64,000 bases of DNA from Magnolia sinica. Taxonomy: Eukaryota > Streptophyta > Magnoliopsida > Magnoliales > Magnoliaceae. Location of the stretch: assembly GCF_029962835.1 (NCBI RefSeq), contig NC_080584.1:78334862-78398861 (forward strand), read 5' to 3'. Of this stretch, positions 54,561-64,000 are shown piece after piece. The position numbers were made by a program, and so were the translations under genes. The stretch's first letter is position 1. Each line of letters starts with the position of its first letter. The notes under the pieces were generated by a model. The model saw nothing but the letters and a program-made list of their open reading frames with translations. It ran no database searches and was not told the origin of the DNA.

Positions 54561-55240
54561 ATATAAACATAATGAGGATGTTTCTCTTAAACACCAGCCT
54601 AATCAAATCATTAATCTTCATTATAAGTTTATTTGGACCCATCATTTCATTATAATTGCAATCAAACCTTTGGTCTTTAGTACTAGCCTCATCCTACCAT
54701 TTTTTAATAAATATGAACCAAATCCAACCGTTCAACTCCAATATCAACCTAATCAATAGGTTTATCTTCAATGTCCTTTTAATTAAAGGGACTAGTTAGA
54801 CTTTAATGGGATTTACAAGCACCTAAATACAATTCGTCTCACTTTGATAGACTTTAACAGATTTCAATGGTCTTCATTAGGCAAGGAAAATTGTGAGTTT
54901 AGTAGATCATTATACATTTTTTACCATGTCGTTTTAGAAGAAACTTGTGATCATGCTTTGACGAAAGGAATGGTCATCTTGTATGAGAGAGCCGAATTAG
55001 GTTAGGTTGGATTGTCTCCACCATCAGGCTCAACTTCTTGTTAGTATGCCTTCACTCTACCCCACATGAGAGTGTAAGTATGTCATGAACAAAATATCTG
55101 TTGGACCTTTTGGGCACTTTCATTTGTTGATGATCATAAAGTCACTTCAGGGGCTCATTTATCTATACTATGAATAAGCTTAATGATACATTGGAACTTG
55201 ATTAATCCTTAGACTCTAAGATGTGGTTCATGACTATATG
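54561..55240. other. Intergenic, no gene seen
   Basis: AT-rich sequence without a recognised repeat or coding region. Confidence 0.45.
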
Positions 55241-57470
55241 TGTCATGCCCCAAAAGTAGGATATAAAGTGCGCAACCTTATAACCGAGTTATGGTTCAGG
55301 ACTCGTACACCAAGTGTACATCATTCCTATCATCAAACAATTGTGAAGGGGCACAATTTGATTTATTATATGTCTCCACACATTAACATTGATACATCCA
55401 CACAACTACACGTCTTGAATTGATACTTATTCCATCACATCCACAACCACAAAATAAAACTCAATAGAATCAAACTATGACCACCCATTTGGGACTTTAT
55501 TTAACTGGAATATCAAATATTGTACAATAAAAGCATAGTTATAGATTTAATTTAATATCAGTAATTACAATGAATGGAAGCTAAATCTTTTATAAATCAA
55601 CTACATAAATAGATTATCCATCTAGTGCGATAAGTTCATCTTCCATCATATACGACCATTGGTCTTGGGTTTCATCCACTAACCCAACCTCATTCTCTGG
55701 CAATTGATGCAGTTTACCTGTCTTATTCATCTTTGTACGGTTGTCAATCCACAATATTAACTGGCCAAACTAGTGAGTGAACCCTGCATGGTTCAAACAT
55801 AACAAAATATATAATATAGTACAACAAACATGGAATGGTATATATACATGCAAACATGAGTATGGATGTTGAGATGTCATGGGATATATGTTAAGTGGGA
55901 TAATTGTCCACTTGCTTGGGTTGAATATTCGTCAACCCAAATTTTTACCCTCCAGACATCCACTATAGGTAGGCATGGGCAATTTGTACCCATCAGACAT
56001 CTACCTAATTAGGCATAGGTAGTGTACACATCTACTCCGTGGGTAGGCTTTCACTAATGTGAGCATTTGCAATGAATCTACTAGAAGAACCATCCAGGGA
56101 GATCCCTCTAGAGCCTAGGCACGAGGTGTGCATGCAAGCATCTATAGCATACCTCTAGGAATTAGCATAATGCTATGAATGTAGGTACACTCATATCTAT
56201 GATTTGTCATAAGTGACCAACATATAAATCTCACTAAGAGGAAATCATCGGTTTATGTCATCAATGCATTGCATGTCACATATAGAATTCATATTAAGTA
56301 TTCAGAATGTAAATCATACAACATGAATTATAATCAAATAAAATCAGTATCAATTACATCCGTTATGACAATCATAACAATTACAACAGTCATAGGATTC
56401 ACTCACCTATTCCTATTAGAATCAAATCCATCGTCGAATGCTTTATAATCTAGAATTCAAATCCCTATTAAGATGATTTAACAATTCATGAATTCAATTA
56501 AGTTATCCCATCAAGTGGGGTCCACCTTTGATCAAACTAAGATGACCCACCATTACTCTTTTAAACTAAATTTAAAAACAAAAAAGGAACTATTGATCAA
56601 TGCAGTAGATCGATCAAGCTAACTCGAAGGCCCTTTATTGACTTCTAATTGATCGGCTATAGATCAGTGAAATTTAGAATTAAACATTTCAAGTGTCTAG
56701 ACAAATTTTGTCACCTTTGATCGATCGAACTTGCTTGTTGATCCATCAAAACAGGTCGGGTTAATTCAATTTATTTGCTGGACAATTTTGATAATTCTCA
56801 ATCAGTACCCTGGATAGATTGAAACCGATCGAGGAGACCCTTGATCGATCGAACTTGGACTTTGATAAATCGGACCACGATACGATTTTTTGACATTGTT
56901 TGCTGGACAAAAATTGACACTTTTGATCGATCAAACATCAACTTCAATCGATGAACCAAAGTCGGCTAGGTTCTATTATACATTCGATCGACCGAAGTCG
57001 GCTAGTTTAAACGGTCGTTAGATTTGATCAACAAGTTTAAATTCTACCTAAAATTCCAAATTGCTTGTGGGTTGATTTCTACTAGTTTAGACAGGTCGAA
57101 AGGTCAAAAATCAAAAAAATTCCAATTTAAATCTCTAGACACTTTTTGATTATTTCAAGTTGTCAACTCAACCGGTCCACGGACGTAGAAAATTTACACA
57201 ATTTTCTTAATTTATTTACTAATTTGATTAAAACTCATTAATTACATTTTAAAGGTTTGTGTAGGATTATTTAAAGTGGTTAAACTAGTTTTTATGAGAA
57301 TGACTCATTCAATAAATCAACTCCTTCAAAAAATTATTTCTCTCATGGAATTGCAAAAAACTTTTGTGATTTTAGGAGTGCCTCATGGATTCAAGGTAAT
57401 TATTGATCTAGAAGATGGTGATCAACTTCTTCACGACATTACCTTTGCCAGTTTAGATCCTCAAATCAAC
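55241..57470. repeat. Candidate Gypsy LTR or non-coding repeat
   Basis: TGTCATGCCCCAAA at 55241 is a common start of plant Gypsy LTRs. The region up to where receptor-kinase 3' flank homology begins (about 57470) has no coding sequence but includes recurring 'gatcgatcgaac' motifs (56600-57000). There is no partner LTR or clear target duplication, so the limits are guesses. Confidence 0.3.
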
Positions 57471-57753
57471 TGAAATGCGGTGATCAGGCTAATACAAAAC
57501 AATTAACTTAGTTCGGGAGGCTAAATTCCATTGTTTCAAGTTGCATATGAAACAAATTAAACCACAAATAGGGAGCAACCCTTTATTAATCGTGGCCATT
57601 TCAACTATATTAGACTGAAATATCGTAATTTAACTCAATTAAACATCCAAATTAATGCAGCTTATACAAAGAAAATAAACAAACCAGAGCTATTATAGCA
57701 AACTGTAATTTCTGCGCAATGAATTATATTGGAACATTTGGACAATTGAGATC
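57471..57753 (-). other. 3' flank of receptor kinase pseudogene 3
   Basis: Matches the 3' flank of copy 2 base by base over most of its length and that of copy 1 more weakly, so copies 2 and 3 are the closer pair. Confidence 0.7.
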
Positions 57754-58588
57754 TCACCATGACAATCTGCACTTGTAGGAACCTGTTGACAAAGCGATCT
57801 TGTAACGCGAATTCTTTAATTCATTGCTCGGCCCCTTGTACAACGAAGACTCCGATAAGAAAACCATGTTCTGATTTTCCGTCTGATTTTCCACTAGAAT
57901 CTGAAGTGGTCTTGCTACCGGCGGCACGCTCACCTCCAAAACACCCTCCAAGATTTGAATAATGTGCCCGTTGACGGCCTGTCATTCTCATCTTCCTGAA
58001 TGCACCAGCCGGCGACTCTTGTTAACCGAGCTCTTCCATGTTAGCATTTCCCTCCGATCTGTAATCCAACAAGCAATGGATTTCACCGCTGGTGATTTTC
58101 CCCATAGCCCAAATAGGGAAAAACACTATTTCCCCTACTTTCAAGTGCTCAGAATTCCTCCTTCCTTAAATGATCTCGAAAACCATCATCCCATAGCTGT
58201 AGACATCGGCTTTGGACGTGATTGCCACCCCTGAAATCCATTCAGGAGCAAGATAGCCTCGTGTTCCTCTCATGGTTGTTAAAACCATGCTGAAATCCTG
58301 CCCAATGAACTTTGCTAGGCCAGAACCGCCACCTGTGGACAAAACCCACCATCTAGAAGTATGTTTCCTGGCTTAATGTCGCATTGTATGATACAGTCTA
58401 GGCATTTCTCGTGAAGATAAGCTATTCCTCTCGCCGTTCCAATTGCTATCTTGTACCTCGTCGGCCAATCCAGGATGTTGGAAATCTCACTAAACAGATG
58501 AGAATCCAAAGACCCATTTGGCATGTAATCATAGATGAGCAGCCTTTTTAGCCTTTTCTGAGCAAAACCCACGAAGGCGGATGAGATT
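57754..58588 (-). pseudogene. Receptor kinase copy 3: kinase-domain pseudogene cut by a Tat element
   Basis: Retains the C-terminal two-thirds of the kinase domain and the tail (LLIYDYMPNGSLDSHLF, NILDWPTRYKIAIGTARGIA, then the ENQNMVFLSESS tail). The catalytic loop reads QCD for HCD. A one-base loss at the DFG motif (about 58320) removes the Asp and shifts the frame; further frame damage lies around 57960-58040. The normal stop is lost, so the tail runs on to 57754. At 58588/58589 the reading stops abruptly at the TGTTGAT terminus of a Tat LTR. The lectin, PAN, transmembrane and N-terminal kinase parts are not in the window. The 3' flank is closest to copy 2. Confidence 0.9.
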
Positions 58589-61500
58589 TGTTGATCCAAA
58601 AAACCTGATACACCTCCTTTTTTATCGCCACCTGCACAAGAAAGATGTAAAGGGGACTCTGGTGTTCACTCCCCAAGTATAGGGTTGTGATGTAGTAATA
58701 AACTCGGTGAGACCGAGGTCAAATCCCAAGGGACTGATACCTGTACGTTATCTGAAACTAAGTAGAACTAGAACTAGACTAAGATGTAATCTAGATCAAA
58801 TAGAATTTAAGGAATAATTATGGAATAATTATCTAAAACTTAAACAATTCAGGGAAGGGAAGCTGGGGACTCAGAGGATCCACTTGTAGAGATCAGGGAG
58901 ATCTTATGCCATCACCATGAAAATTAAACTGAACTTCTTTTAAGATAGTTTTAAAGAGATGAAAGATATATAAATTAGAATGGATTCCATCATCAAACCA
59001 TGCCCAGGAGGTAAAGCAAATAACAGAATTAAACTAATTACCAACCACTCAACAATGCATGAAGGTTAGGGAGGATACCGTCATCCAACCATGCCCATGA
59101 GACGATGGTGAACAACAGGGCTTCTTGACGTCATAAACATCAAAGGGAGGGAGAAATACTCAAAGCCATCGCAAATCTATTGTAATTTCAATCACAACAA
59201 ACCATTAAAAAAACTGAAAGTATTCCTTTTAATTGAACTAAAATCAACATCAGTCAGTCTAGCATAATTCAAAGGCATAGAGTCAGTCCCATCACACCAC
59301 AAGCTTCCCCTCTTAGCCCCAGCTAAGAGGTTTAGCCTGCCATGATGCGGCTAACCCTTAAACAAAAACAAAGATAAAAAAGAAAAAAACACTTTACTAT
59401 CTATCTCTCTCCCTGCTCCACGTCCAAGGTCAAGTCGTCCCTCCTCTGCCCCCTCTTCACGTTCTAGATCTCTCCCTCTTATAGAAAAAGGCTACGTTTG
59501 GGAGCTGCTGTGATAGAGTCAGAAAAGAAGTAGGCTGTGGAAGATTTCTTTACGCAGCAAGGTCGGTGCGTATATATCCCATACGCAGTAAAAATCTAAT
59601 CCTCATAATTCCACTCTTCCTTGTAGTTCCTCCAGAAGATCAACGTCCCTTGGGGCATTTTTGAGTGGCCTACATGATGGACGGATCAGATCAACTGTCT
59701 GATCATCACCGAGACCACACCATAGTCCGTAAAAGTCGGCTGCGTCCTAGCGCAAAATAGGGATTTGCGCTGATTGCGCTGCGACGTTGGTGGGGCCCAC
59801 TTCTTTGCTATTTTAATAAATCCAACCCGTCCATTAGAGTCGACTCGAATTTCCAGTTGGAAATGACTACTCTTGGATTGCATTTGATGCGGTCCACCTG
59901 ATCTTTCTCACCGCCGTTCGTCCAATGTTTAAACGATCGAAATTGATCTCAAATTGTATTGTGAAATTTCTCCACCTAGGCACTGGTTACAGGGCCCTTT
60001 GGAGTCCATTGGACGGTCCAGATCGGACTGATCAATTCAGAGGGTGGCCCACAACATTCCTCTGCAAGCTCGCTTACGGACCACCGTTTTGATGCTCGGT
60101 GGGCCCCAGGATGACGTTCCATAGTAAATCCACACTGTCCATTAGAATCAGAACAAAAACATATTCAGAGATGTCTGGTTTTGGATCTGCGTTGACGTGG
60201 CCCACGAAATCTGTAAAGCCACCATCCGTTATACGTTTGAAATTGCATCCGTGTGTATACACATGCATGGGTCCCAGAAAACACCTGGTGTACGGTTTAT
60301 TTTTCCTCCCAAGCATAATGGACGGACCCAATTGCACATATAATGGTGGTGTGAGCCCACTTCGTGGTTCAGCGGACGCTGGTCCGTTTCTCTGGCAGAA
60401 AATAGAAAATCTGTTTCAGTTTTTAAAAAGGGACGGGTCAGCGCAATGGCTGACCTGTTCTTCGACCAGTGCATGTCCGATGCATGTGTACCCTTTGTAC
60501 ACGCATTGTACGTGGGGTCCATCATGATCTACTCAAGCAATCTACTCCATCCATCCGTTTTTTCAGCTCATTTAATGAGTTGAGCTGAAGATCGAGGCAT
60601 ATCTAGATATCAGGTGGGCCCTAAATCAGAGTTGTATAGGCTGATCTGTCCGTTGGGCCACTTCCATAAGGATCCAATGACTGAAATTCGACGTGTACGG
60701 TTAATTTGGGATTCTCAGGTCAGATATAAAGTTTCGAGCTAAATGGATGGTGGGAACCCTATGATCTTGCATTCTGGACCAATTTCGAGCCACTTGAGCT
60801 TCAGTTTCTCGATTTTCTCAGATCTCTGGCATGTAAATCCGTTGATCTTGCTCCCCTGGGGTCCGTCCCTTGCCTTTAATGCCATCAGAGCGTTAAATCC
60901 ATGCTTTAAGTTTCCTTTTCAGTCCATGCTCGTAAATACACTCTGCATCACAAACATGATTAAAGCGGGCCATTAAACAGTATCATGTTCGTAAATCCAA
61001 GCAATAACTAGGGTCTAATATGCAATATTTGACCCTCAACACCTGGCTAGAGCCGGGGAACCTCCGATGCTTAAATCAGTGACTGGACAAGAAAGAAGGT
61101 CTTTTTGAGGTGTTTTCTACCTACCTTTGATCCTGGAGACGTCATTCTTTTATGGGAATGAGAGGTCCCGACGTGCAGGGATTCTCTTCCCAATTCTTAG
61201 GAGATTTGATTTGGTTTGTTTACGAATTTCACCCGATCCTGAAATTCTCGAAATCAGAGATCCTTATACTGAATTTTCGGGACGGTATTTTAGGTTTACA
61301 CCGTCTATTCCTTGCTCGGCTTGGCCTTAATCGACTCTAATAGTAAATGAGTCTCGGATGGCTGTAAGGATGGAGCTTTTTGCCTTCTGTTGGATGAAAT
61401 GGAGTCGATCCGTAACCGATATCCTTTCTTAATCCGATAGTCGACGCTATAACCGCCCTAATATGGGACGGTTTTATGGTTGGTCAGGTGACTTCTAGCA

Positions 61501-61756
61501 TTCGGGTCTTAATTGGCCCCTTTAGACGTTGCTGCCTCATTAGCCGAGTCAACTTTATGCGTCTTATATATTTTTCCTATGGCTCTTGATTGTTTAAGTC
61601 TTGATCGGGATTCATTCCCTGCAACTCAAGCTAAGTTTCTCCTTTAAGCTTCGTCTTGTCTCGGTCCGACCTGTTGCCCCGGACCCTCTAGCAGTGTTAG
61701 TAGAGTTGGTCAATTCCATAACCGAGTCTCCGAACTTGTCATATTTTTCCCCAACA
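58589..61756 (-). repeat. 3' LTR of the right-edge Tat element, with nested insertion
   Basis: TGTTGATCC (58589) to CCCAACA (61756). Removing the nested 2379-bp element and one 5-bp duplication leaves about 784 bp, in the range of the other Tat LTRs (647-684). The left part 'cctgcacaag ... gtaaaggggac' and the right part 'ctggctagagccggggaac' match consecutive LTR sequence at 17705-17755. Confidence 0.75.
58663..61041. repeat. Solo-LTR-like element, 2379 bp, nested in a Tat LTR
   Basis: Starts TGTTCACTCCCC and ends GACCCTCAACA, matching 15316-17569 along its whole length. Flanks are tctgg (58658-58662) and cctgg (61042-61046), consistent with a 5-bp duplication of cctgg, the sequence found uninterrupted at the same LTR position in the other Tat copies (agaccctggctag). 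No coding content. Confidence 0.82.
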
Positions 61757-61990
61757 GTAAGCCCCCTTACTCCTTGTGTCAACTATGTTGATGCCAAGGA
61801 GTAACAAATCTCTAAGTCGATTTGCACTGGAGACAGGGGTTATAATGGAGCATTTAATACTCTTTAGCTCCTCCTTAACGCACTTCAGCCCGTTGCTCAA
61901 GGTCGCACAAGCGAACAATCATTAGAACATTTTTCACGCTTATCAGCGCTGGACGCGTGGCGAAGGCAATGATGGCTTCAGTAGGCGTGC

Positions 61991-62073
61991 GACACGTGTC
62001 AGGCGGGGGAGTCAAAACAGGCGTTGATTCAACTCCTCCTTAAATGCCTCTGCCGCATGGCAAGGCTATAAAA
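61991..62073 (+). promoter_or_regulatory. G-box and TATA box before the antisense accessory frame
   Basis: A palindromic GACACGTGTC (61991-62000, G-box CACGTG) and, 67 bases further on, TATAAAA (62067-62073), 185 bases upstream of the ATG at 62252. The leader between them is pyrimidine-rich. The TATA box is conserved in position in the other two Tat copies; I noticed the perfect G-box only here. Confidence 0.6.
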
Positions 62074-62251
62074 GGAGGAGTAGGACACTTCTTTCCCATT
62101 TTCATGCATTAGCTCCTTCTCCCGATTTCTCTTCTTTGTTATCACCATTTTCCCCACTGTTTTCATCTTCCTTTTCCTTTTTGCTTCCTTGTCTATGTAC
62201 TTTTCGCCTCTCTGGTGAGTTTTCTCTCCCTCCCTTTCCTTTTCAATCTTA

Positions 62252-64000
62252 ATGGCAATGCATTCTTCAAGTCCTAGGGAGGGGATTTCCAGTGATGAGG
62301 ACGAAACGAGACATCTCTGAAATGTCTCAGAATTGCACATTGCTGACGGAGATAGCGATTGGCACCAACGAAGCTTTCCAGTTCTCTGAAAGAGTGTCTG
62401 GGACTTTAGCGGAACGTCCTGCTTTGGCAGACCCTTCTCACGAAGATGTATCTCTAGTGGCTGCCCCAGGCAGACCTAACCCTCCAGATATACCTGGGGA
62501 GGAACTGGAAAAAGAGGATGAAGAGATTAAGGGGGCCAGTGTGTCGGTTCCTCTTAGAAGATCAGCACGGGCCATTGAATAGGCATACGAGGAAGGGGAG
62601 GTTACCGAGGGAGGGGAGGCTGGAGACGAGCAGAGGGGTCCGGTCCCTTCGGTCTTAACTGAGGCGGACTTGGACAAAATTCGAGTCAGGTACCATGTCC
62701 CTGACTCAATTATTCTTCGTCTCTCCCTCCCGAGTGAATTACCCGACCATCCTCCTGCTAGGATGGTTGCGATTTTTCAAGTCACTATGCAATGTGGCTT
62801 GCGTCTGCCCATCAACTCGTTGCTTGAGATTTTTTTTTTCTAACTCTAAATCGCTCCCGGGCAGATAGTTTCGAATGGGTAGAGGAACTTGTTCGGATGC
62901 TCAGTGCTGTGGGCTGAGACAGATTAGCCCCCACTGACTATCGATGAGTTTTTCTATCTGTATTAAGTACGGCCAAACCCTCAACAGCCCGGCTAGTACT
63001 TCTTGTGCGCTTGGCGGAACAAGGGCAGTCCTTTGATAACCGACCCTCCTACCTCCAACAAGCACTGGAGAGAGAGGTGGTTCTGGGCGTGCGATTGCTG
63101 GGAGACTACAGAGCTTGGGCTCTTCGAACCTCATGTTCCTCGAGCGTTCTCTAAAGCAGGTGACTCGGCGTTTCCTTCCTCTGCCTTTTCTTGTTACGAT
63201 ACTTTCGAGTCTGACTGAACACGTTTTGCAGATATCCTCAAGAAAAGGCCGAAGCTAGAAGCTGGTGCTTTAACTCGGATCAAGATTTAAAGGCAGTCTT
63301 GGAAGATACTTCTTCAGCCAGAGCGTCTTCTTATCTCTTGCTTAAACTCAACCGTGACAGGTATTCGCTGGTTGTTCTGACGCATTCTTCCTAGATTTTA
63401 TTCTAACTCTGTGCTTTGTCTGATATAGAGATGGCTGAAGCTCAGCCCCTTCTGAAACTAGCTTCCAAGATGAAGGCTCTTCTGAGGTCGATGCTTCTAT
63501 CGGAGACTCAACCTTTGAAGAAGCCGAAGATGGCTCCAAAGGCTAAGGGGACATCCACCCTGGTCACCTCTGCCCTGGTCATCCTGACTGTGGTCGTACT
63601 CTCTGACCCAGAAGAGAGGGCGGAAGAGGTGGGTGCGATTCCTACTAAGTCCCAGGTGGCTCCTAAGCCAAGACCCGTTACAGAGTGGGTCTCGGAACTG
63701 AGAGAGGAGCAGAGAGGGGAGACCTCAGGGGAGGAGATGACTCAATAGGAGCCTTTGCCCCTTCAGCGGGACATGTCGGTCATGGTCCCTTGGGCCATCT
63801 CTCATGGGGGAGAGACGAATTATGCTGGCCTCTGTAGCTCCCCCTCGAGGCGGGTTCTTGCTCACGCGACAAAGGTGCTGCTGGAGGTAAGGTCTTTGAT
63901 CTTTCCTGTCTTAAGTAGTTCACCACTCGTTTCGGCAACTTAGTTCTGATATCAAGTTTTCTTTTTACAGTTTGCCCCATGCGTGCTTAGGAGTGCTCGG
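62252..64000 (+). mobile_element. Tat accessory frame (antisense), longest copy
   Basis: Begins MAMHSSSPREGISSDEDE, followed by a long acidic, Pro/Glu-rich region (about 62290-62580) and a stretch resembling the plant 'putative gypsy-type transposon' domain (about 62640-62830: VPDSIILRLSLPSELP, MQCGLRLPINSLLEI; then WRERWFW near 63070). Three GT-AG intron-like intervals follow: 63160-63231, 63361-63428 and 63888-63970, the last with a strong GTAAGG donor and TTTTTACAG acceptor. It is broken in places. Additional antisense frames are known for Tat elements, but their function is not established. Confidence 0.6.

Larger units (their letters stand above)
58589..64000 (-). mobile_element. Tat-type Gypsy element inserted in receptor kinase copy 3 (runs off right edge)
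   Basis: The 3' LTR (58589-61756, with a nested insertion) is followed by a purine-rich tract (seen as 'taagcccccttactcct' on the plus strand, 61758-61774). A region with a G-box and TATA box and the antisense accessory frame (62252 onward) comes next. Same architecture as 28878-34740. gag-pol and the 5' LTR must lie beyond 64000. The visible part is a fossil with a few breaks but is better preserved than the other two copies. Confidence 0.82.

Noticed and set aside
1-64000. CRISPR arrays, bacterial operons, riboswitches, rRNA genes
   Set aside because: Nothing of the kind is visible; the window is plant nuclear DNA.

Overview
This is a nuclear window from a flowering plant with a transposon-rich genome. 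The evidence is G-type lectin receptor kinases of the plant SD-2 type, plant Ty1/Copia and Ty3/Gypsy (Tat-type) elements, tRNA-derived SINEs, and fragments of BAHD acyltransferase and sulfate transporter genes. A repeat with the theme 'caccgtccatccattttt ... tggtgggcccca' occurs throughout and reminds me of woody magnoliid genomes, but that placement is a low-confidence inference. Most of the 64 kb is mobile DNA or its remains.

Host genes. Three copies of one single-exon receptor-kinase gene are present. Copy 1 (3666-6122, minus) is intact. Copy 2 (42978-45356, plus) is intact through the kinase but has a TAG where copy 3 has CAG, which removes a 37-residue tail. Copy 3 (57754-58588, minus) is a decayed kinase fragment cut by a Tat retrotransposon; its missing 5' half probably lies beyond the right edge. 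Smaller host-gene fragments are a BAHD acyltransferase N-terminus (20015-20269), a sulfate-transporter exon (46487-46700), an RNase H domain (21941-22435) and an unrecognised short peptide found three times (about 15.1, 28.6 and 40.5 kb).

Layout. 0-2 kb: 3' part of a Copia element. 2.3-2.6: hAT-type MITE. 3.3-6.8: receptor kinase 1 and its upstream tandem repeat. 7.16-19.64: block A of a local direct segmental duplication. 20-24.2: BAHD fragment, RNase H fragment and a MITE cluster. 24.2-30.9: block B of the duplication. 28.9-34.7: a Tat-type Gypsy element on the minus strand. 36.5-40: remains of further Gypsy and Copia elements. 41.4-45.5: receptor kinase 2 with upstream sequence shared with blocks A and B. 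48.6-53.4: a complete-length, fairly young but broken Copia element. 54-57.5: Copia and candidate Gypsy fragments. 57.5-58.6: receptor-kinase pseudogene. 58.6-64: another Tat element carrying a nested solo-LTR-like insertion and running off the right edge.

How the pieces fit. Blocks A and B are each about 5.5 kb once later insertions are removed. A later gained a hAT element (with a Copia element inside it) and a 2.25-kb solo-LTR-like element. B later gained two foldback MITEs. Each block therefore shows the empty site for the other's insertions, which fixes target-site duplications and insertion order. The most unusual recurrent signal is the accessory reading frame of the Tat elements: it runs antisense to gag-pol, has its own TATA box at a conserved distance, and contains intron-like GT-AG intervals.
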